DNA of 54,066 nucleotides from Jaenimonas drosophilae (taxonomy: Eukaryota > Euglenozoa > Kinetoplastea > Trypanosomatida > Trypanosomatidae), in contig JASAON010001553.1 in the NCBI GenBank assembly GCA_030849065.1, forward strand, positions 1-54,066, in the 5' to 3' direction. A program made the position numbers and the translations under genes. Each line of letters starts with the position of its first letter. Within the stretch, counting starts at the first letter, position 1. Shown here one piece after another: positions 19,882 to 31,654 of this stretch. The notes beneath the pieces were generated by a model. It did not search any database, was not told the DNA's origin, and was given only the letters and a program-made list of their open reading frames with translations.

Positions 19882-22800
19882 ACTGATACTGACGGCTGTT
19901 CCACCGAGCTCACTCTTTTCTGACGACTGCGCGAAACAGAGACATAGTTGGCTGTCTCCATGTGGAGCTCCACGTGTGTCCACGTTCATGAAGGCAGAAG
20001 GCATTCGACTCTCACTCGTCTCGATCTTCCCGCTGATTTCAAACCGCTCCACAGAATAATGAGGGCGGTGAGGTGGTGGGGACGAACGCACGCTGTCCTC
20101 CTCCTCCTCCTCCTTCGCAACCGATGAAAAAAACCCACATTTGCGCTGGCTCCGTGTGGCTTCCTGTGTTGATTTGCTTGCGTTCTTTTCCCCGCACCAC
20201 TGTTGTTGTTTGCTGTCGTATGACTGTTTTTTTGTTGTTGCTGTAGTGCGTGCTTGTGCTCCAGTTGTTTTTCCCCTTTCTTTTTCTCGCTCGTGCATTT
20301 TCACCCATTACCTCTTTTTTTTTTCCCTTCTTTCTTTGAATGGGGCTGGTCTGAAAATCTGCGTCTTCTTCTCCGCGCTACCTCCCCGTATATCAAATAA
20401 TCACGTGATCTGCTGTCGTCGCCTTAAGTTTGAGGCTGGCGTTGACCTCGACTGACCTCTTTCTTCGCGCTAGTAGACGACGCCTGGGAAGCGGTGTTGA
20501 GTCGAGAAGTCATTGTGCCATGCTGTACTGCTTTTGGAATTCATGACGAATGATCCTTGTTGCGAGAGCCTGGGCTACAGCGTTGGATGGATCCCGTTGA
20601 ACTGCTTCTTCTGCTGTGATGTTGGCTTCCGAGAGAAAAAAATCGCTGATGGAACGTGGATACTCTTCCACGTTGATGTCTTATTCATACCCCAATCACA
20701 CCACAGTGTTCTCTTTGAATGGAGCTTCCATTGCGCGTCATTGCGCCAAAAAGCGGTAACGACTGGCAGTTGTTTCACCTTTTGGCGGGTGGCAACCTTC
20801 TGACCGTCGATCTGCTGTGGGCTTGTGCCAGCTTTGCGAGATGTTTCTGCTTTCAATTTTCTTTTTCCTGTTGGTACCTCTTGTTGCTGTTGTTGGTGTC
20901 GTTGTTGTTGAAATGGTTCTCCTCCGTTGCAGCTGTGGGGGGAGTATGTTGTTTTGTGGTGCCTGTTTTTTGTTTCCTATACATTCTCCTAACCCCAGTG
21001 ATGCTTCTATTCTGTGTTCAGCGAAGTGAGGGGGGACCCATTTCCGTGAGTATTGTGAGACACAAAAAAAACACACTCACCACAAAACAACCTCATGCTA
21101 ACTGGAGCTACAGCCTAGCCGCACTCCAGTTACATTTGCTGACACCCACATACCCATCCTGTCTTCACACATGCCAAGTGTGCCAAGGATCGACAGGGAA
21201 GGGGGAGGGGGACTCTCCTTTCATTTGTGCCTACCAGGAAGTTTGCCGAAGGGACATCGCTGTCTCCTCCTCTATTCCCATGTTGCCAGTTCTTTTTCAT
21301 TCTTTCTGGGCGTGATGGGGCCACAGTGCATCACGCCTATATTTCACTGAACAACTGAAAGCATGGCGGCAATACATCTGAATTTTGACAGTGCCTTCAC
21401 CATTAGTATTCTTTTGTTCTTTTTTTCCCCCCCTTTCATTCCTCTTTCTCATTGATTCTGTTTGTGAACGTGATCGAACCCTCAGATGAGATGATAGATG
21501 CGTTTGATGACGGCACCCGTTCTCTCTGATTATTTGCTCGCTTTGTTTTGGTATACCATGACGGAATATGTATCGTTGCGGTGTAGCTCAGAACGCATGA
21601 ACGCTGCCGAACAACAGGACTTCTCTCTTCTTTTTTTCTCCTTTCTGTTCTCATTTGTGACCACTTTTTTTTTTTTTGTGTGTGGGTGGATGACGGCGTT
21701 TCTTTTTGCTCTCCTTCCGAGTGAACTACTAGGAGCTGTGGGAACCTCCTCACTGTATTCCCTTGCTTGATGTGAAGAGTGACGATGATGTTCGATGGAG
21801 CATTACTGCTTGTTTTCCATTCCCAACTCCAACTCCGCTGTTTTGGATGACAGGAGGTCAAGTACCACCCCACGCACAGACGGTGAAGTGGCTGCTCACG
21901 TGCTCTGCCATGTGTCATGATACCACGTACCCTTCACCGAACTAGCCATGTGTGTGCGCGCGCACCATCTTCGTTTCACTCCGCTCATCGAAGTGTACAC
22001 AACATGTTTGTCCCTCGACTCCCCCCCTTCGAGTTTCCATTTCAAGCGACGCCTGCTTTTGCTTCTTTAGGACATCTCAATGCTGCGTTAGATTGCAACA
22101 TACCCCCGCGCACTGTGCACGGTGTAGTGCTTCTCCTTTTTCTTTCTTTCCTCAGAGGCGACTCCGTATTTTCTTGTTTCTTGTTCTCTTTTATACCATG
22201 ATTGAGTAATCCAACGCATACTTCAGGCGAAGATATGCTCGGGAGCTCCCTTCCCTTGATGAGGGCCAGCATCGAATTGTGCAGTCCATCTTCAGTAGTT
22301 TCACCTCTTGTCACCGTACGATCGATGAAAAGGTTGGCTCCCTCACTGGTTAGTGAGGATGAGAATGAATGCACTGGCATGCGGCGCAAATTATCTTCTC
22401 AGAGGCATACTTTTTTTATATATCGATACGTTGCAACAGTCGAGTGGATCGAGAGAGAGAGATAGATTCACATACTGCACTGGGTGATGACTATTGCTTA
22501 GCAGTTTGTGCACTTACGGTGATTCGGTGCGTTCTTTGTTTCTTCTGCTTCGCAACATGTGTCTCATTGTTTTGATTTTCCCCCCTCTACGAGTGTTCAT
22601 TTGCAGTCCTTACTGTTGCTGGGATTTTCACAGTGTTTCCACGCGACAGCCGTGGGCGATCTGATGATTTGATTCTTTGATTTTTTTTGTTGGCAGACAG
22701 GTGGAGCAGGAACAGTATTCGTTTTTGATGGGCTTTTTTTTTCTCTTCTTTGCACTACCTGTCTGCCACCCTCCTTATGCAGTGGCAAAAGCATGGCGGA

Positions 22801-24587
22801 ATGGCGTGGATGCCTTTCGTACGCGAGAGCCGTAGCTTCTCCCTGTGTTGCGGCATGCCCTGCGAATCATCAAAAAAAAAAAGAAAACTTGATGGGGACG
22901 ATTATGGAAGGGCACCGATGATTCTCTAAGAGGGGTCTTGAATATCCGTCACCTGCTTGTTTCGTGTTTCTTCACCACCTCTTCTGAAGTGTTTGGTTCT
23001 TTGATGCGCTTTGTGGTTGATGTGGGTGATCTCCTTGAGCTAGGGCACAGGATCTGTTGCGAGAGCTGACTGCTACTTTATATTTTCATTTGAGCTGACT
23101 GTGTGTGTGTGCGTGCGTGTATGTGTCTGAGTGCGTGAGGCGCTTTTGCTTCTTCGACGCGCCAACATTTCCGTCAGTCCACCGACAGGCAAAACACTGC
23201 TACCCGAACAAAGTGAAACATGAGATGGGAGCTTCGGGAGCTATACGCTTTTATTCTGCACGCCTATACTGGCACACACACAGACACACTCGAATACACG
23301 CTTGAATACACACACGACGAAGGAAGAAGGACTGACTTCTTCAATGGAGGGAAGCTTGCACGCATGGATCTTCCCAACTCACGTTTATTCCACCGGAGTG
23401 AGTTTTTTCTCCTGCCTGCTTTCCTTTTTTATTCGTGTCGTGTTGATGCCCTTTCTGGGAGTCACCCATACCCATGACGGCCGAGGAGGTTTGGTTAATT
23501 GAGTGCTCACTGAATCCTCCCACATCTCTCATCCGATGGCCGCAACTTCTTTGTCGAGACGGTTTTGTTCTTTTTCAGGTACGCTGTGATGCTTTGTTTA
23601 CACAGCTGCCCTTCCAGAAATGGTGCGCCAACTGACGACGGCTCTCTCTGAAGTCGCACGTGCAGTAGAGAATTTCTTCATCCTCCACTCTCATCTCATT
23701 TGTGTGCTTGAGGGGTGTGTGGGGTACCTTCTCTCCCCCGTGAGAGCACGATGGGCAGTTGCGGCGGGGGCGACCCGCCTTCATCGAACTTCTTTCTGTT
23801 TTGTGTGTGCTCACTGGATCCAAGCTAGATTTGCTGTGTCTATTGTTTCTTGATTGTCATTTGGACCAGTCGAAGAGGTGTCGCGCAGTCCAGTGCAGCG
23901 CTATAAAAGCTCGTTTCATGTATCTTTGTGACGTAGTATATACAACAACAACCCCACTGCGGCGCCTCTCTCCTTTTTTTTTTTCTGGAGGGGGGCGTCG
24001 GATGCCAACCGCATGGAGAATGCAATGATTGCATCATGAGCTCCCTGTTGGGGGTGAGAAGAGTAGTGCCTCGATTCACTGAGGCCAAACATGTCACTCC
24101 GAACAAAACGATTTTCGTCGATAAAACTTCAAAGCTAAAAGTTGTCTGTTCTCTCTCTCTTTACTGTCGATCTGGATGGATTGTGGGCACGAATCCTGCG
24201 AGAAGCCGCGGTAGGCTAAACATGTGTGCTCATGGTGGTTCTCGTCTTTCCCCCTCTTCACTCTGCATGAGTCTTTCCTAGGTACCTCCTGGTGACGTCT
24301 ACGACAGGTCAAGCTTCTCGTATCTGTCGTAGACTCACCACGTTTTGACAAGTGGCCCTTACATATTCTTTTTCCAAAATCACTTTTTCACTCTACCCTC
24401 CACTAGTAGTTTTTAACGATTGACGGACCGTATTGGAAGCGGCTGGAGACGACGACGACACCTCCGCGTGGCTGAGACTCCTCTGCTTCCCATCCCAACC
24501 TTCTTTGTTTGCTGACCAACTACAAAAAATTCCCTCCCTCATTCCCAGCGTTGATTTCTTGTCCAGTTGTGCAGCGGTCACCAGGCA
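19882..24587. other. Long gene-free stretch between the two MGAAPS paralogues
   Basis: 4.7 kb with no supported gene, the longest such gap in the window after the left edge. It is T-rich on the + strand with many C/T tracts. The longest frame (20719-21315, ATG) is Leu/Cys/Phe-rich, as T-rich DNA gives. It probably contains a long 3' UTR of the first paralogue and the leader of the second. A strong hairpin lies at 24291-24339. Confidence 0.55.
24291..24339 (+). promoter_or_regulatory. Strong stem-loop upstream of MGAAPS paralogue 2
   Basis: The left arm ggtgacgtctacgacag (24291-24307) pairs with ctgtcgtagactcacc (24324-24339): 16 pairs with one bulged C, loop of 16 bases. It lies about 250 bases before the ATG at 24588. 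It may be an RNA structure in an untranslated region, or a DNA palindrome. Its role is unknown. Confidence 0.6.
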
Positions 24588-27500
24588 ATGGGCGCAGCAC
24601 CGAGTCGAGAAACCCATGCCCGTGGCATATACCCCGTCCAAGGCAATGCTGCTGGAGTCGGAAACCGCAAGCCCGATATTGTGCTTATCCCCCTCACCAA
24701 GGAGTTCTTCCCCAGCCCGGATTGCCCTCTCTTTGTGCAATTTCACCAAGCCCGTTGTGATGCGGCGGTGAACTACTATTTCCGACGCCCTGGAAACCCG
24801 GGTGACCTCAGCCGCATTCCAAACTACGCTCATTCCTACGACGTGGACGACGGACAAGCGGACCGTCGTGAGCGTCGACAACGTCTTCGTGAGCTCCTCC
24901 ACCAACACCGCTCGCAGCACCACTTGCAGCACCCAGATGAGCCCAGCCCTGTCCTTCATGATGCCGCTGATGAGGAGGACGAAGAGGAAGATGCGATGCC
25001 CGACGACGTTGCATTTGACCACGACGCCCACAACAGCTGCGCAAGTGACGACGACGAGGATGATGACTGGGAGCGCTATGTTTACGTACGGGCTAGTGGG
25101 GTGGACGCATCCTTCCCATCACGGGAGGCACTCTACCGCGGTGTGATTGAGAAGGTGGAGGAGGCACTCTTCGACACAGACGCTGAAATGCGCGAGGCCT
25201 ACGCCTGGGCAAAGGCCCATCCTCACTCCACTATTGGTCCAGATGGGAAGCGCCGACGCAAGGTCCTCCCCGTCTTGTGCGCCGTTGCCTTCCGCTATGA
25301 TCCAACGAAGGTGGCCGCCGCTGCTGCCGCTGCCGCTGCGGCTGCGGCTGCGGGTGGCACCACACCCTGGGGCGGAGGCACCAACCCGTACCAGGCCGCC
25401 ATGGAGAGTGGGGTTCCCCTGGGGAACGCTCTCGTGAATATTGTTGGCTGCTTTGGTTTTGTGTCCATGGAGGAGGAGGTGAATGCCGCGCAGAACTCCT
25501 TCCAGCGCTCCTTCTCCCGAAGCAGTTTGCACTCCCACAGCAGCCGCGGTGGGGGAAGCGACTACGGCAGCCTTGCGGGCTTAGCCGGGAGCGATCTCAT
25601 GACCCTTCCCCCACCCGTCGCGGCGCCTCTCGCGGCCATGGTCTTCCTCACCAAGTCAGCCGGCGAACAAAACCTTGGCCGTGTAACCCACATGGCCGCC
25701 AGCACCTACTACTTTCAAATGATCGAATCAGGGGTCATTCAGCGTCACCGGGAGGAGGCCCACAGACATGGCCTTTCTCCTCCCGAGGGCCGTCCCCACT
25801 TGAAGAAGAGTGGGAGCTCCAACGCCACCTCCTCTGGTGCGATGGAGGAACGTCCCGTCGGATCACCCCTCATGCCGGGCTTCAGTCTTCCCCCAATGGA
25901 GACCTTTAGCTTCTCTAGCTTGATGACGAATATTCCCATCTTGTCCTTCCTCTACGAAATGAAGTGGCGCTGGGGCTATCTTGGGGTACTGCGGGCCTCC
26001 ACAGCCCCAGCCGAGGACCCCCCACGTCATCAGGACCCCAACGAAGACGACGCAGACAATGAGACTCCCCTGGGAAAAGGTCCCAGCCTTACCGGTGCCC
26101 GTCATCCTGGGTCCATGATGGGCAATCACAGTACCGGTGGCCTATCCGTAGTGGACCGTACCACTGGCCAACACGTGACGGATGAGATGGAGATGTGGAT
26201 CACCCCGGATGAGATGCTCCATGGCCGTATTTCCAAGGACTTGGCGGAGCGGCTGTGCTGGTCGCTGGCAGAGCGGCCGGAGGTGATGCAGGAGCGGGTG
26301 ACGCAGCTTCCCAGCGAGGAGACGGGCTACTGGAGGTACCGCGGATTGGTGGATCGTCATCACCCGCCTCCACTTCCCTCTCCAGGGGATCAGGAGCCCA
26401 TTCACCCCAAGGACGTCTACGTGATGGGCAGCGCGGTGCTCCCTGGCTTCGATGAGGGTGATATCCTGCGCTTCGATGCGGAACATGGGGTCTGGTTTGC
26501 CGACCACTCCATCCCACTGGAGGGCGTGGTGCTCGCTGCCATGCGCTCCTACTGCAAGTCAGCTCGCGAGGCACCATCTGATGATCCATGCTGGGTGACG
26601 AAACTTGTCCTGGATGAGGACATTGAGCTGGAGCAGTACACAACCCCTGCCGCAGACAGTCGTGGTGAGGCCGTCGGCTCCGATGGGGGTCCTCTCCCAC
26701 TTCCTGTCCCCACCCCTGAGCAGGCGAAGCTGCAGCGCGCCAACCCACACCTTCGCGTGGTGCATGAGCATGTGGGGAACTTCTTCATTTACCGCTTTAT
26801 CCGAGATGGGGCGACCTACTACCACGGAACGGTGCCACACTTCTCCAATCCAAAGAGACGTCCCCCGCTAGGAACTTCTTGTGTGGTTCCGCCGTCCTTC
26901 ACAACCCCGGCCACGGCACTGAGCCCAACCCTTTCCACCGAGACCCTCACAGTGAAGGTCGACGGCCATACCACCACAACCACCGCCCTTCCAGCATCCA
27001 CCGCTTCACCAGATGAGGTGAGCTCGCCTGGAAGCCCCGTCGCGAGTGCTAGTGGGCTCAGCGCCAGCAATCATGTGCCAAAGCCGCAGGTTCCCGTTCC
27101 ATCCTCCATCGCCTCGACCCTCTTTTCTCTGTTCCCAACCGCCGAGGCAAACGCCAACGTTGGCCTTCACGGTGGCGGCTCCGAGGAGCAGCCCCAGCCG
27201 CCATACCTGGCAAATCGCGTCACGTCCACCACTCTCGGAACGACGGCGCGGCGGTGGATGAAGAGCCTCTACGCCTACGCCTACGGCTCTCCGATGCGTA
27301 AGATGGCGAGCCAACCCGCCACCGGTGCATCGCCATCCATCACTCCCCCGGCCTCGCCCAAGGTGAATGGGAAGTCGGCAGAATCCACCATGCCTAAGCG
27401 CAGCGTTGCCACCCACACATCGTCTGTGGTGGACCCCAACTCCTTTGACGGGGCCAACCTCACGGTGCACATTCACCAACGTACCTCGAGTAGGGCAAGC

Positions 27501-27905
27501 AGCACCTCCACCCCTGTGATGTCCTCATGCCCACTTCCCCGTTCTCGGCAATCCAGCGCGCATGTGTCAGAGATGGGCTCCAATGCGGGTGCTGTGAAGC
27601 CCTACCCCTCGTTACCAACGGCCGCAACAGCCATCTACCCGGCACAGTACCCTATGCCCGCCAAACACGCTGGATCGAATCCCGCGAGCCCTGTGGGCTT
27701 GACGCATCGCCTGAGTCACCATGGGGGCTTCCTGGTGATGGAGGACACCAGCGGTGATGTGGTGATGAGCAGCCCTGCCGAGGTTGTGCAACAATCGGTG
27801 CCAGTGAAGCGAACGGTCGAGGGTGGAGCCGGCTACGTCTGGGATTGGCGCAAAGGAATGGACCACGTGGTGGCCCACAGCAGTAACGCACACTCTCCCA
27901 CGTAA
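24588..27905 (+). CDS. MGAAPS-family protein 2: N-myristoylation signal, acidic and poly-Ala inserts
   Basis: A 1105-residue paralogue of the protein at 17497-19881. It starts MGAAPSRETH, again with Gly2 and Ser6 of the myristoylation consensus. Shared blocks come in the same order: IVLIPLTKEFFPS (about residue 31), LPVLCAVAFRY, MVFLTKSAGEQNLGRV (about 351), NIPILSFLYEM (about 448), GDILRF (about 624), CKSAREAPSDDPCWV, and FFIYRFIRDGATYYHGTVPHF (about 731-755). It is longer because of an Asp/Glu-rich insert (about 125-165), a 14-Ala run (about 242-255) and a Ser/Pro/Thr-rich tail from about 760. No enzyme motif is evident. Upstream the frame is open only from TTG. Gene duplication within one polycistron is the simplest origin; the two copies have diverged strongly. 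Confidence 0.8.
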   Translation: MGAAPSRETHARGIYPVQGNAAGVGNRKPDIVLIPLTKEFFPSPDCPLFVQFHQARCDAAVNYYFRRPGNPGDLSRIPNYAHSYDVDDGQADRRERRQRLRELLHQHRSQHHLQHPDEPSPVLHDAADEEDEEEDAMPDDVAFDHDAHNSCASDDDEDDDWERYVYVRASGVDASFPSREALYRGVIEKVEEALFDTDAEMREAYAWAKAHPHSTIGPDGKRRRKVLPVLCAVAFRYDPTKVAAAAAAAAAAAAAGGTTPWGGGTNPYQAAMESGVPLGNALVNIVGCFGFVSMEEEVNAAQNSFQRSFSRSSLHSHSSRGGGSDYGSLAGLAGSDLMTLPPPVAAPLAAMVFLTKSAGEQNLGRVTHMAASTYYFQMIESGVIQRHREEAHRHGLSPPEGRPHLKKSGSSNATSSGAMEERPVGSPLMPGFSLPPMETFSFSSLMTNIPILSFLYEMKWRWGYLGVLRASTAPAEDPPRHQDPNEDDADNETPLGKGPSLTGARHPGSMMGNHSTGGLSVVDRTTGQHVTDEMEMWITPDEMLHGRISKDLAERLCWSLAERPEVMQERVTQLPSEETGYWRYRGLVDRHHPPPLPSPGDQEPIHPKDVYVMGSAVLPGFDEGDILRFDAEHGVWFADHSIPLEGVVLAAMRSYCKSAREAPSDDPCWVTKLVLDEDIELEQYTTPAADSRGEAVGSDGGPLPLPVPTPEQAKLQRANPHLRVVHEHVGNFFIYRFIRDGATYYHGTVPHFSNPKRRPPLGTSCVVPPSFTTPATALSPTLSTETLTVKVDGHTTTTTALPASTASPDEVSSPGSPVASASGLSASNHVPKPQVPVPSSIASTLFSLFPTAEANANVGLHGGGSEEQPQPPYLANRVTSTTLGTTARRWMKSLYAYAYGSPMRKMASQPATGASPSITPPASPKVNGKSAESTMPKRSVATHTSSVVDPNSFDGANLTVHIHQRTSSRASSTSTPVMSSCPLPRSRQSSAHVSEMGSNAGAVKPYPSLPTAATAIYPAQYPMPAKHAGSNPASPVGLTHRLSHHGGFLVMEDTSGDVVMSSPAEVVQQSVPVKRTVEGGAGYVWDWRKGMDHVVAHSSNAHSPT

Positions 27906-29699
27906 TTTGGCCCCCCCCCCACCCCGCACCTTTTCTCTTCATTCATCACAACACAACACACGACGAGAGAGAGCTATACACCGCAGATCGTATCACTGAT
28001 TGCTTTGATTCTTAACGGGATGTCATCTGTGGTCTTGCAGAGCGAGGACTATGCCCATATCACCATTGCGCCGCGCCATTGCACCTAGAGACTTTTTTCC
28101 CAATCCTTGGTATCTTCGATTGCAGGGTTGTGGAGATCTCCGATGATCAAGGTGGTATGAGACCCCCCTTCCCCCCTTCTCCGTCCCTCTCGCCACTTCT
28201 GCTGTAGTGCAAGTGGCACACCCCCCTCCCCCTCCATCTTTTGTTGCCACTAAAGCCAGCGGAAGGAGTGTCTTCACCACTATTCTCCCGCAAGTGCAAC
28301 TATCATCATCATCATCATCATTCAGCTGTGCAATTCTGTCAGATGAAATAGTAGAGGAAGAGGGGACGGGGCGAGGGGGGATGGGTGACCTCAATGTTTG
28401 TCTTTGTGCGCGGTGTCAGGAGCTCCCTTCGCTTCTGATACTTACAGAACTTCTTCACTTCCATAAAGTAACTGTGATTGATAAGAACCTATAGGCGCAC
28501 ATCGTTTATACCGTACTTGCTTCACCCAACCCACCTCACAAAGAAAGAAAGAAAGAGAGAAAAAAATGTTGCTGTTTCCTAGTTGTTAGCTCATTAGGTG
28601 CTCCCGATTCAACGGGCCCCCCTTCCTCTCCTTCCTTCCTCTTCCTTGGATGGATGGATGATGTGGGGCCTTGTGTCTTGTCCCTTCTGCCGCCTAAGCC
28701 TTTGGTTATCGTCCCCAGTGAGCCCCACGTGAAGGGGGAGAGGACCGATTCACGCGTGAGGGATGTGCTCGGCTTTTTATCACTCCCCGCGTCCTTCTCT
28801 CCCCTATCTTTGCTTTATTTTTCACCCTTCTTTTTTTTTTCTTGTACAAACAACGCTGTTGGTGCTTGTACTAGTAGCTATAGCACAGGGTGAAGCCACT
28901 GGGAGGTCGGCCCCCCCCTCCTCAGCTGATATGTGGGCGTGTGTGTTTGTGTATTCATCTTCTCTCGTTTCTCTTTTTCTTCCTTGCCGTTCTTCATGCA
29001 TACGCGGACTGTGCGGTGTCTTCCATCTTGCTTGCTGGTCATCGTTGGCACACCACAAAGATTATTGTCTGGCTTCAGCGATATACACGTGCCCTTCGCC
29101 GACATAACGTGGTGCCTCTTCAACCTCCACGTACACGTCCCCCCTCTCCACGCTCTTTTTTTTTTTCTCTCTCTCTTCGATCTCAGTGGTTGAGAGGCGT
29201 GAGCGGACGGTTGATGTATCATGAACGTTATTGTTGTACTTGAGCTGCTGACGAGTGCGTGTACCAAGGATTGGGCATGACAATTTTCTTTTCCGTTCTT
29301 TTTGTTGTTCTCCCCCCCGTGCTCTGTGTAGGTTGCGGAAGGAGTCCCCAACTCAGAGAGGAGTGTGGCTCGGATTGAGGTGGGGGTAGTGCCCCTGTTT
29401 CCCACACCGCTGTGGTGGGGGGAGTGTGAAACAACAACACAGCGTGGACCATCTGGTGAGGTAGGAATGATCAAGCTTTTTTCATGCGTCGTACCTCACT
29501 AACAGCGTCATCCGGCTCCTTGTTTTTTTTCCTGTGTGCTGTTGTTTTGTTCCTTTCTTCGGCTGGCCAGGACTGGTGCTGCCTTTCTTCATTCATCTCC
29601 CTCCCTACCTGCCAGCGGATACGGCGGTTTTCCACAGACCCTACCACCATTGGGCTTCCGTTCTCAGAGTAAAAATGATACGAACCACAACGTCATACC

Positions 29700-29732
29700 A
29701 ACACACACACCAACACACACACACACACACAC
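29700..29732 (+). repeat. (AC)n microsatellite
   Basis: Nearly pure CA dinucleotide run with one interruption, followed by caaacaaac. Confidence 0.9.
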
Positions 29733-30318
29733 AAACAAACAAAACAACTGTGCGCGACGGAGTAGTTCCCGCTACAGCACCGGAGACGAAGGAGAGAAGA
29801 AGAAGAAGGTTATACCAGGGAGAGGTGGATGGCGATATGTTCTGCTGAAGCCCATCTCAGCGCTTCGCATTCCGTATGCCTCCGGTGTTGCTGTAGCTCC
29901 GCCCCACCCCCTTCTTGGTATTCTATGTCTGTGGGCGTAACTCTGGTCTTGTGAGGTCACTTGCTCCACCTTTGCAAGCCACTACAAATCAATGTGGCCC
30001 TTTTTTTTTTCTTGTGACGGCGTGTACCCTCGGGGAGGTGTGCGACTGGCTTCGCGGTGATACGCCCTCCAAGTGCACTCTACACCGCCGTTCGCACACC
30101 CACACCCACCACACTCATTATCCTCAGAGATGAAGACGACACCCAAGAATGTGCCCAGTGTTCTGCTGTGCTGCTGATGCAATCTGCGTGACGGTCTTGT
30201 TACATCTTCCCCCCCTCTCTCTCTCTCTTCTACTGAATCTTGTGTGATTTACTGCTTTCTTGGCTTTGTAGGTCTCCATAGACACCCTCTCTGTATTTAT
30301 ATTGGTGTCTTGTTCCCG

Positions 30319-30345
30319 TACTACTACTACTACTACTACTACTAC
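30319..30345 (+). repeat. (TAC)9 microsatellite
   Basis: Nine perfect TAC units ahead of the small MGCG protein gene. Confidence 0.9.
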
Positions 30346-30545
30346 CACAGCCACTTCCCATTAGACCACAACCTGCAGCTCCACTAATTGTGCCTGTAGG
30401 ACGTATTATTTACTGCCATCATCATTCTGAGTTCTTAGATCGTTTTTGTTTGTGTGTGTTCGTACCTCCGCCTTGTCCCACTGCGATCTTTTACTTGGCT
30501 GCTTATATTGCCCACTACACACCATTCTCTGCATACTAACTCGTC

Positions 30546-30947
30546 ATGGGCTGTGGAGCGAGTGCACCGGAGCCTCCCAAGCGTGAGCTCGCGGAACGGC
30601 CTGACGCCCGGGACCGAAAAATTCTGCTTGACAGTGACATGGACAAGAGCGATCGTGAGAATGAGGATGAAGAAACCCGACGATTTGGTAGCAATACCGT
30701 CTACCATCGCATTCCTGACTTGGTACGCTCACGTCATCTTCATGGGGTGGAGCCCAACAGCATTCCTTACAACGTCAACGCACAAAACTTACAATGGCCA
30801 GTGACGCGGCTTCAGCGTGCCATCACGATGCGCAATGAGCTTATCCGACGGGAGGGTGATATACACGCTATTCGCCCCGAGGAGGTGGAGATTCTGCAGG
30901 TCATTAGTAGCCGTATTGAAGAGGTTTCTGCGGTCCCTGCGTTTTAG
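30546..30947 (+). CDS. Small MGCG protein 1: dual acylation signal
   Basis: A 133-residue protein starting MGCGASAPEPPK. Gly2 with Ser6 is an N-myristoylation signal and Cys3 is a likely palmitoylation site, the combination that sends small proteins of trypanosomatids to the flagellar or plasma membrane. An acidic linker (residues about 25-45) leads to a core IPDLVRSRHLHGV...LQWPVTRLQRAITMRNELIRREGD and a helical end. The core aligns with the protein at 31655-32032 (xPDxVRxR, LxxPxxRLxxA, R, G, E, L positions), so they are paralogues. It resembles the small myristoylated protein class in its N-terminus only; I do not see the calpain-like domain. The function is unknown. Confidence 0.75.
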   Translation: MGCGASAPEPPKRELAERPDARDRKILLDSDMDKSDRENEDEETRRFGSNTVYHRIPDLVRSRHLHGVEPNSIPYNVNAQNLQWPVTRLQRAITMRNELIRREGDIHAIRPEEVEILQVISSRIEEVSAVPAF

Positions 30948-31640
30948 TCATGCCTCAATGTATGAGGTGGTGCCCCCAAGCCTGCATGCGCACCTCCCTT
31001 CCTGCTTTCGATAGAAGAAGAGGCAAGAGGGTGAATGTGTGTGTGTGTGTGTGTACGTGGGGTAGTGTGGAGGTGTGCGAGAGGATCGTGGTGCATGCTT
31101 GCTGCTCGCGTGTTCCCGCTTTTCTCGTGGTTTGCAAATCATGTCCACGATGAATCCCATTGGTGGAGGTAGATGATGTGAGATGCGATGATGAGGAGGG
31201 ATGCTGCTCAATGTCGTCAGTCAGCCCGCAGCCCTTAATGGAGGTTTGTTTTTCTTCTTGTTCAGTGTTGAGGTCTTCATCCGTTACACTGTTGTGTGTG
31301 TGTGTGTCGTCCAGTACCCCACCCACTTCCCCCCCTGACTCCCACTACTGTACATCACCTCACTTTCCCCCCTCCCCCTCTTCAACTCTCTCTCTCTTTC
31401 TTTCTCTCTTCCCAATCTCAGCGACCCCACGAGACAGCCTGTGCCTCTGTCCGTTCCTTACCGGTCAAGCCCCTAGACACATACCAAGATACACCTTTGT
31501 AAAGAAACAAGAACAACAGCACAACCCAACCCAACAACAACAACAACAACAACAACAACATCACAACACAACACGACGCGCTTGATTGACGTCATTACGT
31601 AGCGTGTTCCATAGATTGTCTCTCTACTCTTTCTTGTTCT
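30948..31640. other. Intergenic stretch between the two small MGCG genes
   Basis: About 700 bases without a gene. It contains a GT run at 31037-31054, a C/T-rich tract at 31360-31412 and (AAC)n at 31532-31560. Confidence 0.6.
31532..31560 (+). repeat. (CAA)n microsatellite
   Basis: About nine CAA units in the leader region of small MGCG protein 2. Confidence 0.9.
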
Positions 31641-31647
31641 CTCACAC

Positions 31648-31649
31648 AG
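31648..31649 (+). promoter_or_regulatory. Predicted trans-splice acceptor AG
   Basis: gtctctctactctttcttgttctctcacacag: a strong pyrimidine tract with AG at 31648-31649, five bases before the ATG at 31655. It fixes MGCGGS as the start. Confidence 0.65.
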
Positions 31650-31654
31650 CAATA

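Larger units (their letters stand above)
27906..30545. other. Gene-free stretch with microsatellites
   Basis: 2.6 kb, no supported gene. It contains a (TCA)n run at about 28301-28321, T runs, (AC)n at about 29700-29732, and (TAC)9 at 30319-30345. Frames are short and of biased composition. Likely the 3' UTR of the MGAAPS protein 2 gene and the leader of the next gene. Confidence 0.6.

Noticed and set aside
18937..20304. Open frame of 455 codons on -
   Set aside because: Antisense to the MGAAPS protein 1 gene, Gly/His/Arg-rich shadow.
20719..21315. Open frame of 198 codons on + with ATG
   Set aside because: Leu/Phe/Cys content follows from T-rich DNA; no motif. Could be real only if transcript data show it.
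29700..29732. Simple repeats considered as a CRISPR array
   Set aside because: Plain dinucleotide microsatellite with no spacers; eukaryotic context.
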